Notes under the pieces: model-generated | What the model was told of the DNA's origin: nothing | Seen by the model: only the letters and a program-made list of their open reading frames with translations | Databases searched by the model: none | NCBI GenBank assembly: GCA_913056305.1 | Contig: CAJXMR010000030.1 | Span: 1-36,030, forward strand | Source of the DNA: an uncultured Ralstonia sp. | GTDB lineage: Bacteria; Pseudomonadota; Gammaproteobacteria; Burkholderiales; Burkholderiaceae | Direction: 5' to 3' | DNA: 36,030 bases | In this document: positions 24,478 to 32,785 of the stretch, piece after piece | Position numbering within the stretch: the first letter of the stretch is position 1 | How the letters are laid out: each line of letters begins with the position of its first letter | Program-made: the position numbers and the translations under genes

Positions 24478-24837
24478 TCAGGCGGCCACGACGGGCGTGT
24501 CGGCGTGCTCGTTCCAGCCGAGCGCGGCGAGCATATGGCGCCAGCCGTTCGCCATGTGCAGCGGTTTGCGCGGCATATGACCGTCGAGGGCCTCGATGGC
24601 CAGCGAGACCGGGCCGGTGGCTTTCGGGTCGACCGAGACCACGATTTCCTCGCCGCGCTTGACGGCCACGCTACCGCCAGCGTGCAACCACTCATCGCCG
24701 GCTTTGTTCTCGTGGGTGATCCACACGTCACGGCCATAGGCCTCTTCAACGCGCAGGTTCTGGTTCGCCGGCATGCGTAGGGCGACCACTTCGCCGGGTT
24801 GCAGGGTGAATACAATTTTTGTGAGGACAGCTTTCAT
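24478..24837 (-). CDS. DUF2917-domain protein
   Basis: The 119-residue product (V-F-T-L-Q-P-G-E-V-V-A-L-R near the start, then W-I-T-H-E-N and D-E-W-L-H-A-G-G) fits DUF2917, a short cupin-like all-beta family found in proteobacteria. ATG at 24837 is chosen because AAGGAG lies 6 bp upstream; a GTG at 24852 would contain that site. The gene is divergent from a GcvA-like LysR regulator, an arrangement I recall as common for DUF2917 genes. The biochemical role is unknown. Confidence 0.82.
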   Translation of the reverse strand: MKAVLTKIVFTLQPGEVVALRMPANQNLRVEEAYGRDVWITHENKAGDEWLHAGGSVAVKRGEEIVVSVDPKATGPVSLAIEALDGHMPRKPLHMANGWRHMLAALGWNEHADTPVVAA

Positions 24838-24885
24838 GTTCGGCTCCTTCACGGCATCGGGATGGGGCCTGCCGTGGAAGGAAGT

Positions 24886-24905
24886 CTAGGCCTGTGGTTG
24901 CCTAG
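24886..24905. promoter_or_regulatory. Inverted repeat in the DUF2917/LysR intergenic region
   Basis: CTAGGC (24886-24891) and GCCTAG (24900-24905) are separated by 8 bp, 49 bp upstream of the DUF2917 start and 73 bp upstream of the LysR start. It is a possible LysR operator; the AT-rich stretch just beyond (24913-24920) may be promoter DNA. Confidence 0.3.
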
Positions 24906-24977
24906 GTACAAACGATATATATTGGTGTCTTTGATAGTCAGGCTCACATAGAACAGACGAGGGCCAGGAGCGAAACC

Positions 24978-25940
24978 ATGTCGGAAATCCGGGAACCGAT
25001 GCGTTTGCCGTCGCTGGGCGCACTGCGGGTGTTCGAGGCGGCTGCGCGCTATGAGAGTTTTTCGCGCGCGGCGACGGAACTGTTCGTCACCCACGGCGCG
25101 GTCAGCCACCAGATGCGCACATTGGAAGAGGAGCTGGGCGTGCCGCTGTTCGAGCGGCGCGGCAAGCGCGTCGTGCTCACCCATGCCGGGCGCACCTACG
25201 CCGACCGCGTGCGCGACGCGCTCGACCAGATCGCCCAGGCCACGCATCACCTGCGCGCCGGCAACCGCGACAACCGCCTGACCATCAGCACCATGCCGTC
25301 GTTCGCGGCGCGCTGGCTTACGCCGCACATCGGTACCTTCATCGAGCGCCATCCGGAGCTGGAGGTGGAGCTGTTCTCCAGCCCCGCGCTGGTCGACTTC
25401 GCGCGCGAAGAGGTGGACGTGGCGCTGCGCATGGGCTCGGGCAACTATCCGGGCCTCTATGTGGAAAAGCTGCTCGACGACGTGTTCTTCCCGATCTGCA
25501 GCCCGTCGTTCAACGGCGGGCGCCTGCCGCGCACGCTGGCCGAGATGGCCGGCATGACCCTGCTGCGCAGCGAAGGCGAGACGTGGAAGCCGTGGTTCGA
25601 TGAAGCCGGCCTGGAAGGGTTTGTCGAACCGCGCGCGGGCCTGATGTTCCAGGATTCGTCGCTGCTGCTGCAGGCCGCGGCGGCGGGGCAGGGCATCGCG
25701 CTGATCCGCCCGACGCTGGCCTTCAACGACCTGATGGCCGGCCGCGTGGTGCGCCTGTTCGAAGCGGTGATCCCATGCCCGTGGAACTACTACTTCGTAT
25801 GTCCGCACGGCGCGCTGCAGACGCCCAAGATGCAGGCCTTCCGCGCGTGGCTGCTGCCGGAGATCGCGGCGTTCAAGCTCAAGCTGGAGCGGCTGATGCA
25901 CGACAACACCGTCTGCCTGGGTCACGTGGCAAAGGGGTGA
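24978..25940 (+). CDS. LysR-family regulator, GcvA-like
   Basis: A 320-residue LysR protein. The N-terminus (M-R-L-P-S-L-G-A-L-R-V-F-E-A-A-A-R-Y-E-S-F-S-R-A-A) and the recognition helix (V-T-H-G-A-V-S-H-Q-M-R-T-L-E) are characteristic of the GcvA group; the effector domain runs from about residue 100 (L-T-I-S-T-M-P-S-F-A-A-R-W-L). AGGAG at 24966-24970 supports the ATG. It is divergent from the DUF2917 gene and upstream of a nitrilase and an APC permease; either could be its target. Confidence 0.92.
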   Translation: MSEIREPMRLPSLGALRVFEAAARYESFSRAATELFVTHGAVSHQMRTLEEELGVPLFERRGKRVVLTHAGRTYADRVRDALDQIAQATHHLRAGNRDNRLTISTMPSFAARWLTPHIGTFIERHPELEVELFSSPALVDFAREEVDVALRMGSGNYPGLYVEKLLDDVFFPICSPSFNGGRLPRTLAEMAGMTLLRSEGETWKPWFDEAGLEGFVEPRAGLMFQDSSLLLQAAAAGQGIALIRPTLAFNDLMAGRVVRLFEAVIPCPWNYYFVCPHGALQTPKMQAFRAWLLPEIAAFKLKLERLMHDNTVCLGHVAKG

Positions 25941-26110
25941 GGCGTCAACTAACGTGACATTGGCTCCAGCAGAAATACGGGATTGGCCGTAGGTTCGTGC
26001 ACCACGGGGCGCTACAGTGCAAGTTCGCCGAGTCTACTAACTCCCTGTTTTATAACGTCAATTTTCATTGAGCGAGGGGCTCGGTTCCGTCCTTTTCAAG
26101 GAGCGCCCCC

Positions 26111-26938
26111 ATGCAGGTTGCGGTAGCCCAACTGCCCATCGACGACGCGGCCGTCGACGCCAATCTCACCCGCGTGCTGTCCACGCTCGACACCCTCCGG
26201 CCAGGCACCGACCTGGTGGTGTTTCCCGAAACCATGCTGTCGGGTTTTCCCACGCCCGAGAACCGCGCCGTCGTCTCGCAGCCGATCGACGGTCCGGCCA
26301 TCCGCGCCATCGCCCAGGCGGCGCGCACCCGCGACGTGTCGGTGGCGATCGGCTTTGCCGAGCACGACGACGGCCGCTTCTACAACGCCAGCGTGCTGCT
26401 CACGCCCAATGGCCTGGCGCTGCACTATCGCAAGACGCATCTGTGGGCGTCCGACGTGGGCGTGTTCGACGGCGGCACCTTCCTGGCGACCGCGCCGTGG
26501 CATGGCCTGCGGGTCGGTCTCCTGATCTGCTACGACATCGAGTTCCCGGAGGGGGCGCGCACGCTGGCCAGCCTGGGCGCCGATCTGCTCATCGTCACCA
26601 ACGGCAACATGGACCCGTATGGGCCCGTGCACCGCCGCGCCATCGCCGCCCGCGCGATGGAGAACCAGGTCCTCGCCGTGATGGCCAATCGCTGCGGCAC
26701 GAGCACTGACGGTACGCGCTTCCCCGGCGAGAGCGCCATCGTCGACCCGTTCGGCGAGGTCGTTGCGCAGGCCGGCAGCGAGCCGGAGATCCTCTACGCC
26801 ACGCTGGACCTGTCGCGCCTGGCCGCCAGCCGCGCTCACTACCGTTACCTCGACGACCGCCGCATCGCCCATCACGGCCGCGAAGCTGCCGCCGCCGAGT
26901 TGACCTATCCCCATGAGCGGCGCTGGCTGATCGCCTGA
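26111..26938 (+). CDS. Nitrilase-superfamily carbon-nitrogen hydrolase
   Basis: The 275-residue enzyme shows the complete catalytic triad of the family: Glu40 in V-F-P-E-T, Lys108 in Y-R-K-T-H-L and Cys140 in L-I-C-Y-D-I-E-F-P-E. I-C-Y-D-I-E-F-P-E resembles aliphatic amidases and omega- or carbamoyl-amidases rather than true nitrilases. AAGGAG at 26098-26103 supports the ATG. It lies 56 bp before an APC permease and probably works on a compound that permease imports. The substrate is not evident. Confidence 0.88.
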   Translation: MQVAVAQLPIDDAAVDANLTRVLSTLDTLRPGTDLVVFPETMLSGFPTPENRAVVSQPIDGPAIRAIAQAARTRDVSVAIGFAEHDDGRFYNASVLLTPNGLALHYRKTHLWASDVGVFDGGTFLATAPWHGLRVGLLICYDIEFPEGARTLASLGADLLIVTNGNMDPYGPVHRRAIAARAMENQVLAVMANRCGTSTDGTRFPGESAIVDPFGEVVAQAGSEPEILYATLDLSRLAASRAHYRYLDDRRIAHHGREAAAAELTYPHERRWLIA

Positions 26939-26994
26939 CGCCGCGCCCCCCCACCTAGAACACAAGGCCGCCAAGCGGCCGATCTGGAGACATC

Positions 26995-28338
26995 ATGTCC
27001 GCACCCACCGCGCCCGAGGCGGCGCAGCTCAGGCGCACGCTCGGCCTGCCGTCGGTCCTACTGTTTGGCCTGGCCTACATGGCGCCGATGATCGTCTATG
27101 GCACCTACGGCGTGCTCGCCACGGCCAGTCATGGCACGGTGGCGCTGGCGTATCTGCTGGCGCTCGGCGCCGTCATCTTCACCGCCATGAGCTACGGGCG
27201 GCTGGCCGGCATCTTTCCGGTGGCCGGTTCGGCGTATGCCTACACGCGGCGGGCGTTCAACGCGCACGTGGGCTTCGTGGTGGGCTGGGCGGTGCTGCTG
27301 GACTACCTGTTCCTGCCGATGGTGATCTGGCTGATCGGCGCGGCCTATCTGACGAGCGCCTTCCCGGGCGTGCCGGCGTGGAGCTGGGTGCTCGGCTTTA
27401 TCGTGCTGACCACCATCATCAACGTGGTCGGCATCCAGCTGGCGAGCCGTTTCAACATCGTGCTGATGATCGTGCAGTTCGTGATCGTGGCGGCGTTCAT
27501 CGCGCTGTGCGTGCGCTACGTGCTGGCGGCGCAGGGGCCCGGCGGGCTGTGGTCGGTCGCGCCATTTTTCAACGCCGACGTGCCGTTTGCCGTGACCATG
27601 AGCGGCGCGGCCATCGCGGCGTACTCGTACCTCGGCTTCGATGCCGTCTCCACGCTCACCGAAGAGGCCATCGAGCCGCGCAAGACCATCCCGCGCGCCA
27701 TCGTGCTGGTGGCGCTGGTGGGCGGCGGCGTGTTCGTGCTGGCGGCGTACTTCACGCAGATCGCGCACCCGAGCATGGCGTTCGCCAACGTCGATGCCGC
27801 GGCGTTCGAGATCGCCAAGACCATTGGTGGCGATGTGTTCGTGATGCTGTTTCTGGCGGGGTTGATCCTGGCGCAGTTCGCCTCGGGCATCTCGGCGCAG
27901 GCCAGCGTCGGCCGGTTGCTGTATGCGATGGGGCGTGATGAGGTGCTGCCGCGTCGTGTGTTTGGTTTCATCCACGCGCGCTTTCGCACGCCGGCATTGA
28001 ACATCGTGCTGGCGGGCGTGATCGGTCTGCTTGCGTTGGAACTGGATGTGGCGACCTCCACGTCGTTCATCAACTTTGGTGCGTTCCTGGCGTTCACGGC
28101 GGTCAACCTGGCGGTGATCCGCCAGCATTGGCTGGCACGCGCGCAGGGTGTGCGTTCGCACGTGATTCCGGGTGTGCTGTTTCCGCTGCTGGGCGCGGTG
28201 GGCGACGTGTGGCTGATGTGCAGTCTGGACCGGCACGCGCTGATCCTGGGCGGCTGCTGGTTCGTGCTGGGGCTGTTGTATCTCGGCTATCTCACGCGCG
28301 GCTTCCGCATGGCGCCGCCGGAGATGCAGATGGAATGA
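26995..28338 (+). CDS. APC-superfamily amino acid/amine permease
   Basis: A 447-residue inner-membrane protein with about twelve hydrophobic segments. The N-terminal G-L-P-S-V-L-L-F-G-L-A-Y-M-A-P and the stretch S-Y-L-G-F-D-A-V-S-T-L-T-E-E-A-I-E-P-R-K-T-I-P-R-A-I are signatures of APC transporters for amino acids or polyamines. TGGAGA just before the ATG serves as ribosome binding site. It probably forms an operon with the nitrilase upstream, suggesting uptake and hydrolysis of an amide or amine. A terminator follows 2 bp after the stop. Confidence 0.9.
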   Translation: MSAPTAPEAAQLRRTLGLPSVLLFGLAYMAPMIVYGTYGVLATASHGTVALAYLLALGAVIFTAMSYGRLAGIFPVAGSAYAYTRRAFNAHVGFVVGWAVLLDYLFLPMVIWLIGAAYLTSAFPGVPAWSWVLGFIVLTTIINVVGIQLASRFNIVLMIVQFVIVAAFIALCVRYVLAAQGPGGLWSVAPFFNADVPFAVTMSGAAIAAYSYLGFDAVSTLTEEAIEPRKTIPRAIVLVALVGGGVFVLAAYFTQIAHPSMAFANVDAAAFEIAKTIGGDVFVMLFLAGLILAQFASGISAQASVGRLLYAMGRDEVLPRRVFGFIHARFRTPALNIVLAGVIGLLALELDVATSTSFINFGAFLAFTAVNLAVIRQHWLARAQGVRSHVIPGVLFPLLGAVGDVWLMCSLDRHALILGGCWFVLGLLYLGYLTRGFRMAPPEMQME

Positions 28339-28371
28339 AAAACGCCCCGGCATGACCGGGGCGTTCTTCCT
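28337..28371. terminator. Bidirectional terminator between the APC permease and DUF493 genes
   Basis: A 10-bp stem (28341-28350 with 28356-28365), loop CATGA, has AAAAA on the left (a T-run for the minus strand) and a pyrimidine-rich CTTCCTT on the right. It is stronger for the minus-strand operon ending at 28385. Confidence 0.8.
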
Positions 28372-28384
28372 TAGGCGAGCGGCT

Positions 28385-28681
28385 TTACAGCACCACCTTG
28401 ACCATCGGGTGCGACGTTAGCGCCTGGTACAGCGCATCGAGCTGTGCACGGCTGGTCGCACGCACGATCACCGTCAGGCCGAGGTAGTTGCCGCCCGAGG
28501 ACGGGCGCATTTCCATGCGCCCCGCGTGGAACTCCGGATCGAACTGCCGCACCACCTCGACGATGGCCTCGGCAAAGTGGTCCTGCATCTTCCCCATCAC
28601 CTTGATGGGGAAGTCGCTTGGATATTCGATCAGCGAATCGTCGGGCGCAATGCCGGTTGGGGTCTTGTTGGAGGTGTCCAT
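28385..28681 (-). CDS. DUF493 (YbeD-like) protein
   Basis: The 98-residue protein matches the UPF0250/DUF493 pattern: I-E-Y-P-S-D-F-P-I-K-V-M-G, then S-S-G-G-N-Y-L-G-L-T-V-I-V and a C-terminal H-P-M-V-K-V-V-L. It folds as a small ferredoxin-like alpha/beta domain and may be a regulatory (ACT-like) unit. In E. coli it lies between dacA and lipB; here it follows dacA by 20 bp, keeping half of that order. Function unknown. Confidence 0.92.
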   Translation of the reverse strand: MDTSNKTPTGIAPDDSLIEYPSDFPIKVMGKMQDHFAEAIVEVVRQFDPEFHAGRMEMRPSSGGNYLGLTVIVRATSRAQLDALYQALTSHPMVKVVL

Positions 28682-28701
28682 GAGCGTTCCCTACCTGTCG
28701 C

Positions 28702-29895
28702 TTACTTCTTCTTGAACCACAACTTGACCGAGTCGATCGTGCGGCCGATGAAGCCGGCTTCGGGCACGGCTTCGAGCGCCACCACCGGGAATTCCTGCAC
28801 CACCGTCGCGCCGTCCATCACCTTGACGGTACCCAGCGGCTGGCCTTGCGTGATCGGGGCGAGCAGCGGGTCGCGGCGCTCGAGCACCGGCTTCAGGCGC
28901 CCGCCCATGCCCTTGGGCACGGTGATCCACTTCGCATCCACCACGCCGAGCTTCACGGTCTTGGCCTGGCCCTTGTACACGTCTGGCGTCTGCAGCACTT
29001 GCTGAGCGTCGTACAGGCGCAGCGTGTCGAAGAACTGGTAGCCGTAGTTGAGGACCTTCAGGCTCTCCTGCGTGCGGACCTGGTCGCTCTTGGTGCCGAT
29101 GATCACCGACAGCAGGCGGCGGTTGGCGCCCGGCACATCCGGCAGCGGCCGGTTGGCCGAGGTCACCAGGCAGTAGCCGGCCGACTTGGTGTGGCCGGTC
29201 TTGCCGCCGTCGACGGTCGGGTCCAGCCACAGCAGGCGGTTGCGGTTCGGCTGCTTGATGTTGTTATAGGTGAATTCCTTCTGCGAATAGAACTTGTAGT
29301 CCTGCGGGAAATCCTTGATCAGCGCCGCCGTCAGGATCGAGAGATCGCGTGCCGTGGTGTAGTGGTTCGGGTCGGGCAGGCCGGCCGCGTTCATGAAGTG
29401 CGTGTTCTTCATGCCCAGGCGCTCGGCCTCGCGGTTCATCAGCATGACGAAATTCGTCTCGGTGCCGCCCACGGCCTCGGCCAGTACCAGCGCCGCGTCG
29501 TTGCCGGATTGCACGATCAGGCCCTGTGCCATCTCGCGCACCGAAGCCGGCCTGCCCGGCTGCAGGAACATGCGCGATTCGTCGGTCTTGACGGTGCGCA
29601 CGCTCTCGGTGGGCGTGATCATCTGGTCGTACTTGAGCTTGCCGTCGCGCACGGCCTCGAAGACGAGGTAGGCCGTCATCAGCTTGGTGAGCGAGGCGGG
29701 CTCGATGCGCTCGTCCATGTTGCCGCCGCCCAGCACCTGGCCGCTGGTTACGTCGGTCAGCATCCAGGCGCGTGCGGCCACTTGCGGGGCGGGCACGGGC
29801 TGCGCCACGGCTTGCGTTGCCGTGGCAAGCACGGCGGTGGTCACGACGGCGATGGCGGCGGAGTGGAAGGCGAAAGGCGTGAAACGGGTCTGCAT
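28702..29895 (-). CDS. dacA: D-alanyl-D-alanine carboxypeptidase (PBP5/6 type)
   Basis: This periplasmic penicillin-binding protein trims the terminal D-Ala from peptidoglycan pentapeptides. The 397-residue protein has a signal peptide (about 1-32, ending A-V-A-Q) and the three active-site motifs: Ser68-Leu-Thr-Lys71, Ser130-Gly-Asn132 and Lys232-Thr-Gly. The beta-rich C-terminal domain and a final amphipathic helix (F-I-G-R-T-I-D-S-V-K-L-W-F-K-K-K) anchor it to the inner membrane, as in E. coli PBP5. It is followed by DUF493, as in many proteobacteria. Confidence 0.95.
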   Translation of the reverse strand: MQTRFTPFAFHSAAIAVVTTAVLATATQAVAQPVPAPQVAARAWMLTDVTSGQVLGGGNMDERIEPASLTKLMTAYLVFEAVRDGKLKYDQMITPTESVRTVKTDESRMFLQPGRPASVREMAQGLIVQSGNDAALVLAEAVGGTETNFVMLMNREAERLGMKNTHFMNAAGLPDPNHYTTARDLSILTAALIKDFPQDYKFYSQKEFTYNNIKQPNRNRLLWLDPTVDGGKTGHTKSAGYCLVTSANRPLPDVPGANRRLLSVIIGTKSDQVRTQESLKVLNYGYQFFDTLRLYDAQQVLQTPDVYKGQAKTVKLGVVDAKWITVPKGMGGRLKPVLERRDPLLAPITQGQPLGTVKVMDGATVVQEFPVVALEAVPEAGFIGRTIDSVKLWFKKK

Positions 29896-29971
29896 GGCGG
29901 GTCCTGCGAATCTGCTTGGGGTTCAACGACGCTGCGGCCGGGGGGACCCAGCGTCCGGGAAAACAAAAGGG

Positions 29972-30619
29972 TTACGGCCGTGGCGCCCAGGCGCCGGTAA
30001 TCAGCTGCTTGATCAGGTGCAGCTTGCGGTGGAAGAAGTGGTCCGCGCCGGGAATGACGATGACCGGCAATTCCTGCGGGCGCGCCCAGTTGAGCACGTC
30101 GATGAGCGGCACGGTGTCGTCCTGCTCGCCGTGGATGATGATGGTGTCGGCGGGCACCGGGGCCACGTCCCAGCGCGAGGTGGCGGTGCCGACCAGCGCC
30201 AGGCGCTCGGCGGGCGTGCCGGCCTCGGCCAGGCGGCGCGCCACCTGCGAGATGACGAAGCTGCCGAACGAGAAGCCGCCCAGCGCCAGCGGCAGCGTGG
30301 CGACATCGGCCGACCATTCGGTTTGCGTGCGCATCCAGTCGAGCACGGCCAGCACGTCGTCCTGCTCGCCGATGCCGTTGTCGTGTGTGCCTTCGGTCTT
30401 GCCGACGCCGCGAAAGTTCAGGCGCACCGTTGCGTAGCCGAGGCCGACGAAGGTGCGTGCCAAGGTCTGCGCGACCTTGTTGTCCTTGGTGCCGCCAAAC
30501 AGCGGATGCGGATGGCCGACCAGCGCCAGGCCGCGCGGCGCGCCGTCCGGAAGGTCGATCGAGATGTCGATCTGCCCGACCGGGCCGGGGATCAGGCGTT
30601 CTTCGGTATGCACGTTCAT
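29972..30619 (-). CDS. Alpha/beta hydrolase, dienelactone-hydrolase-like
   Basis: A 215-residue cytoplasmic alpha/beta hydrolase. H-P-H-P-x-x-G-G-T near residue 36 and N-F-R-G-V-G-x-S/T-E-G are typical of the family of small hydrolases often annotated as alpha/beta hydrolases next to dacA. The nucleophile Ser117 lies in G-F-S-F-G; the acid is likely the Asp in G-E-Q-D-D-T-V-P and the base the His in G-A-D-H-F-F-H. It lies between the ferredoxin and dacA on the same strand. The substrate is unknown. Confidence 0.85.
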   Translation of the reverse strand: MNVHTEERLIPGPVGQIDISIDLPDGAPRGLALVGHPHPLFGGTKDNKVAQTLARTFVGLGYATVRLNFRGVGKTEGTHDNGIGEQDDVLAVLDWMRTQTEWSADVATLPLALGGFSFGSFVISQVARRLAEAGTPAERLALVGTATSRWDVAPVPADTIIIHGEQDDTVPLIDVLNWARPQELPVIVIPGADHFFHRKLHLIKQLITGAWAPRP

Positions 30620-30650
30620 GGCAAAGCGGATGCGGTCAGGCTCAGGCGAT

Positions 30651-30977
30651 TCAGGCGGCAGGGCGATCGACCATCAGGCGCTCGACCGGTTTGCCTTCGA
30701 TCAGATGGCTCTGGATGATCTCGTCGATGTCGTGCTGGTCGACGAAGGTGTACCAGACGGCCTCGGGGTAGACCACCAGCACCGGGCCGAGTTCGCAGCG
30801 GTCCAGGCAGCCGGCCTTGTTGATGCGCACGCGGCCTTCGCCGTTGATGCCGAGTTCCTTGCAGCGCTTCTTGGCGTACTCCTGCATGGCCTTGGCGCCG
30901 AAATCGGCGCAGCAGCGGGAGCCGTCCTCGCGCTCGTTGAGGCAGAAGAAAACGTGATGCTGGTAGTGGCTGCTCAT
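30651..30977 (-). CDS. Thioredoxin-like [2Fe-2S] ferredoxin
   Basis: The 108-residue protein has the spacing of thioredoxin-fold 2Fe-2S ferredoxins: Cys12, Cys22 or Cys23, Cys57 and Cys61 (C-L-N, S-R-C-C, A-G-C-L-D-R-C-E-L-G-P). It continues V-L-V-V-Y-P-E-A-V-W-Y, the standard sequence of this family. ATG at 30977 is used; the frame is open further upstream but without conserved sequence. It is the first gene of a minus-strand run of four (ferredoxin, hydrolase, dacA, DUF493). Its redox partner is unknown. Confidence 0.9.
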   Translation of the reverse strand: MSSHYQHHVFFCLNEREDGSRCCADFGAKAMQEYAKKRCKELGINGEGRVRINKAGCLDRCELGPVLVVYPEAVWYTFVDQHDIDEIIQSHLIEGKPVERLMVDRPAA

Positions 30978-31102
30978 GGATGGGCGCTGGATCGGACGCG
31001 AGGCACTACGGCGTCGCGCCCACTGTGGAAATGCGTAACGAGCCGGCATTATACGGTCCGCCAGTGGGGCGGCCCCCTCCTTCGACCGGCTGAAGGCGCG
31101 CG

Positions 31103-31119
31103 GTGTTGCGCTGCAGCAC
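31103..31119. promoter_or_regulatory. Candidate DctD enhancer site
   Basis: GTGTTGC-GCT-GCAGCAC is an imperfect palindrome (6 of 7 positions in each arm) about 130 bp upstream of the sigma-54 promoter, a usual distance for an enhancer-binding protein. Confidence 0.35.
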
Positions 31120-31246
31120 GTTTTCCGGAGTTTCGGACGGCCCGCCTGCGCGGATTCCGGGATTGACGACGGTCAGGCCGGGTGCCATCGTAGTCACACC
31201 AAGCTGGCACAAGGGCTGGCGGGTTGCCGGCACGGGGGTGGAGGAC

Positions 31247-31261
31247 TGGCACAGCCCTTGC
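31247..31261 (+). promoter_or_regulatory. Sigma-54 (-24/-12) promoter of dctA
   Basis: TGGCACAGCCCTTGC has the -24 GG and -12 GC separated by exactly 10 bp, and matches the RpoN consensus TGGCAC-N5-TTGC at all fixed positions. Transcription should start near 31273. The adjacent dctD encodes a sigma-54 activator. Confidence 0.88.
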
Positions 31262-31392
31262 GATAAAGAACGCCCTGCCGCGGGAAACGCCGGAACAACC
31301 GACGGATCGCGGCAGGAGAGAGACCACATCAGGGCGGGTCGGACCGGGCGAGCAGGTGAGCGCACGGCCGGTCTGTGACACTCGAGGAAGAC

Positions 31393-32679
31393 ATGAAAAA
31401 ACCGTTCTACAAGATCCTGTACGTGCAGGTGTTGACTGCCATCGTGCTTGGCGTGTTGCTGGGCCATTACTCGCCTGAACTGGCGACCAAGATGAAGCCG
31501 TTGGGCGATGGTTTCATCCAACTGATCAAGATGGTGATCGGCCCGATCATTTTCTGTACCGTGGTGACCGGCATCGCCGGCATGCGCGACATGAAGAAGG
31601 TGGGCCGCGTGGGTGGCAAGGCGCTGCTCTACTTCGAGGTGGTGTCGACCTTCGCGCTGGTGATCGGCCTGGCGGCCGGCCACATCTTCAACCCGGGTGC
31701 GGGCTTTAACGTCGACGTTCACACCATCGACGCCAAGGCCGTGGCGCAGTACGCCACCAAGGCACAGTCGGCCAGCACGGTCGAGTTCTTGCTCAACATC
31801 ATTCCGAGCACGGTGGTGGATGCCTTTGCCAAGGGCGACATCCTGCAGATCCTGCTGATCGCACTGCTGTTTGGCGCGGCGCTGTCGGCGATGGGTGAGC
31901 GTGCGCAGATGGTGACGGACTTCATCGACCAGATCGCCCACGTGTTCTTCCGCATCGTGCACATCATCACGCGCGTGGCGCCGATCGGCGCGTTTGGCGC
32001 GATGGCCTTCACCATTGGCAAGTACGGCGTGGTGTCGCTGGTGCCGCTGCTCAAGCTGATCGGCACGTTCTACCTGACCGCCATCATCTTCGTGGTGGTG
32101 GTGCTGGGCATCATCGCGCGCCTGACGGGCTTCAACATCTTCCGCTTCGTGGCGTACATCAAGGAAGAGCTGCTGATCGTGCTGGGCACCAGCTCGTCGG
32201 AATCGGCGCTGCCGCACCTGATGGAAAAGATGGAAAAGCTGGGCTGCTCGAAGTCGGTGGTGGGCCTGGTGGTCCCGACCGGTTACTCGTTCAACCTGGA
32301 CGGCACCAACATCTACATGACGATGGCGGTGATCTTCATCTCGCAGGCGCTGAACATCGAGCTGACCTGGACCCAGCAGTTGACCATCCTGGCGGTGGCG
32401 ATGCTGACCTCCAAGGGCGCCTCGGGCATCACCGGCGCGGGCTTCATCACGCTGGCCGCGACGCTGGCCGTGGTGCCGGACATCCCGGTGGCAGGCATGG
32501 TGCTGATCCTCGGGATCGACCGCTTCATGAGCGAGTGCCGCGCGCTGACCAACATCACCGGCAACGGCGTGGCCTGCGTGGTGATCTCCGCGTGGGAACG
32601 CGAACTGGACCGCACCAAGCTGGCCCGCGTGATGTCGGGCAACCGCAGCGAAAGCGTGCCGGCGACCCCGGCGGCCTGA
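31393..32679 (+). CDS. dctA: C4-dicarboxylate transporter
   Basis: DctA is an inner-membrane symporter that imports succinate, fumarate and malate with cations. The 428-residue protein belongs to the DAACS/glutamate-transporter family: the first hairpin-loop motif S-S-S-E-S (267-271) and NLDGTNIY (301-308) form the substrate and cation sites, and [12 protein letters not shown] is the second hairpin. About eight membrane helices plus two re-entrant loops are expected. ATG at 31393 is used; a GTG at 31375 is in frame, but GAGGAAG just before the ATG supports the shorter form. It is controlled from a sigma-54 promoter. Confidence 0.96.
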   Translation: MKKPFYKILYVQVLTAIVLGVLLGHYSPELATKMKPLGDGFIQLIKMVIGPIIFCTVVTGIAGMRDMKKVGRVGGKALLYFEVVSTFALVIGLAAGHIFNPGAGFNVDVHTIDAKAVAQYATKAQSASTVEFLLNIIPSTVVDAFAKGDILQILLIALLFGAALSAMGERAQMVTDFIDQIAHVFFRIVHIITRVAPIGAFGAMAFTIGKYGVVSLVPLLKLIGTFYLTAIIFVVVVLGIIARLTGFNIFRFVAYIKEELLIVLGTSSSESALPHLMEKMEKLGCSKSVVGLVVPTGYSFNLDGTNIYMTMAVIFISQALNIELTWTQQLTILAVAMLTSKGASGITGAGFITLAATLAVVPDIPVAGMVLILGIDRFMSECRALTNITGNGVACVVISAWERELDRTKLARVMSGNRSESVPATPAA

Positions 32680-32732
32680 TCGGGCAACACGGGCAGGCGC
32701 CTTCGGGCGCCGCCGCTTGAAAGCGTATGATT

Positions 32733-32769
32733 GCGGGGCCTGTCCTTCCAGACGGCCCCGCTTCTTTTT
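32733..32769 (+). terminator. Terminator between dctA and dctB
   Basis: GCGGGGCC (32733-32740) pairs with GGCCCCGC (32754-32761), extended by GTC/GAC inside, and is followed by TTCTTTTTT (32762-32769/70). A small UUCG hairpin (GGCGCC-TTCG-GGCGCC, 32696-32711) comes just before it. Only about 16 bp separate the T-run from the chosen dctB ATG. Confidence 0.82.
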
Positions 32770-32785
32770 TGGGAAGCACCCTGCG

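Larger units (their letters stand above)
30978..31392. other. 415-bp gene-free region before dctA
   Basis: No convincing gene is seen. It holds the upstream side of the minus-strand ferredoxin gene and the full control region of dctA: an imperfect inverted repeat at 31103-31119 and a sigma-54 promoter at 31247-31261, with a leader of about 120 bases. Confidence 0.8.

Noticed and set aside
31205..31220. A second sigma-54-like sequence, TGGCACAAGGGCTGGC
   Set aside because: The bases 10 bp after the -24 GG are GG, not GC, and the TTGC element is missing.
31006..31381. Open frames on the minus strand in the gene-free region before dctA
   Set aside because: They cover the sigma-54 promoter and have Arg/Pro-rich products with no conserved features.
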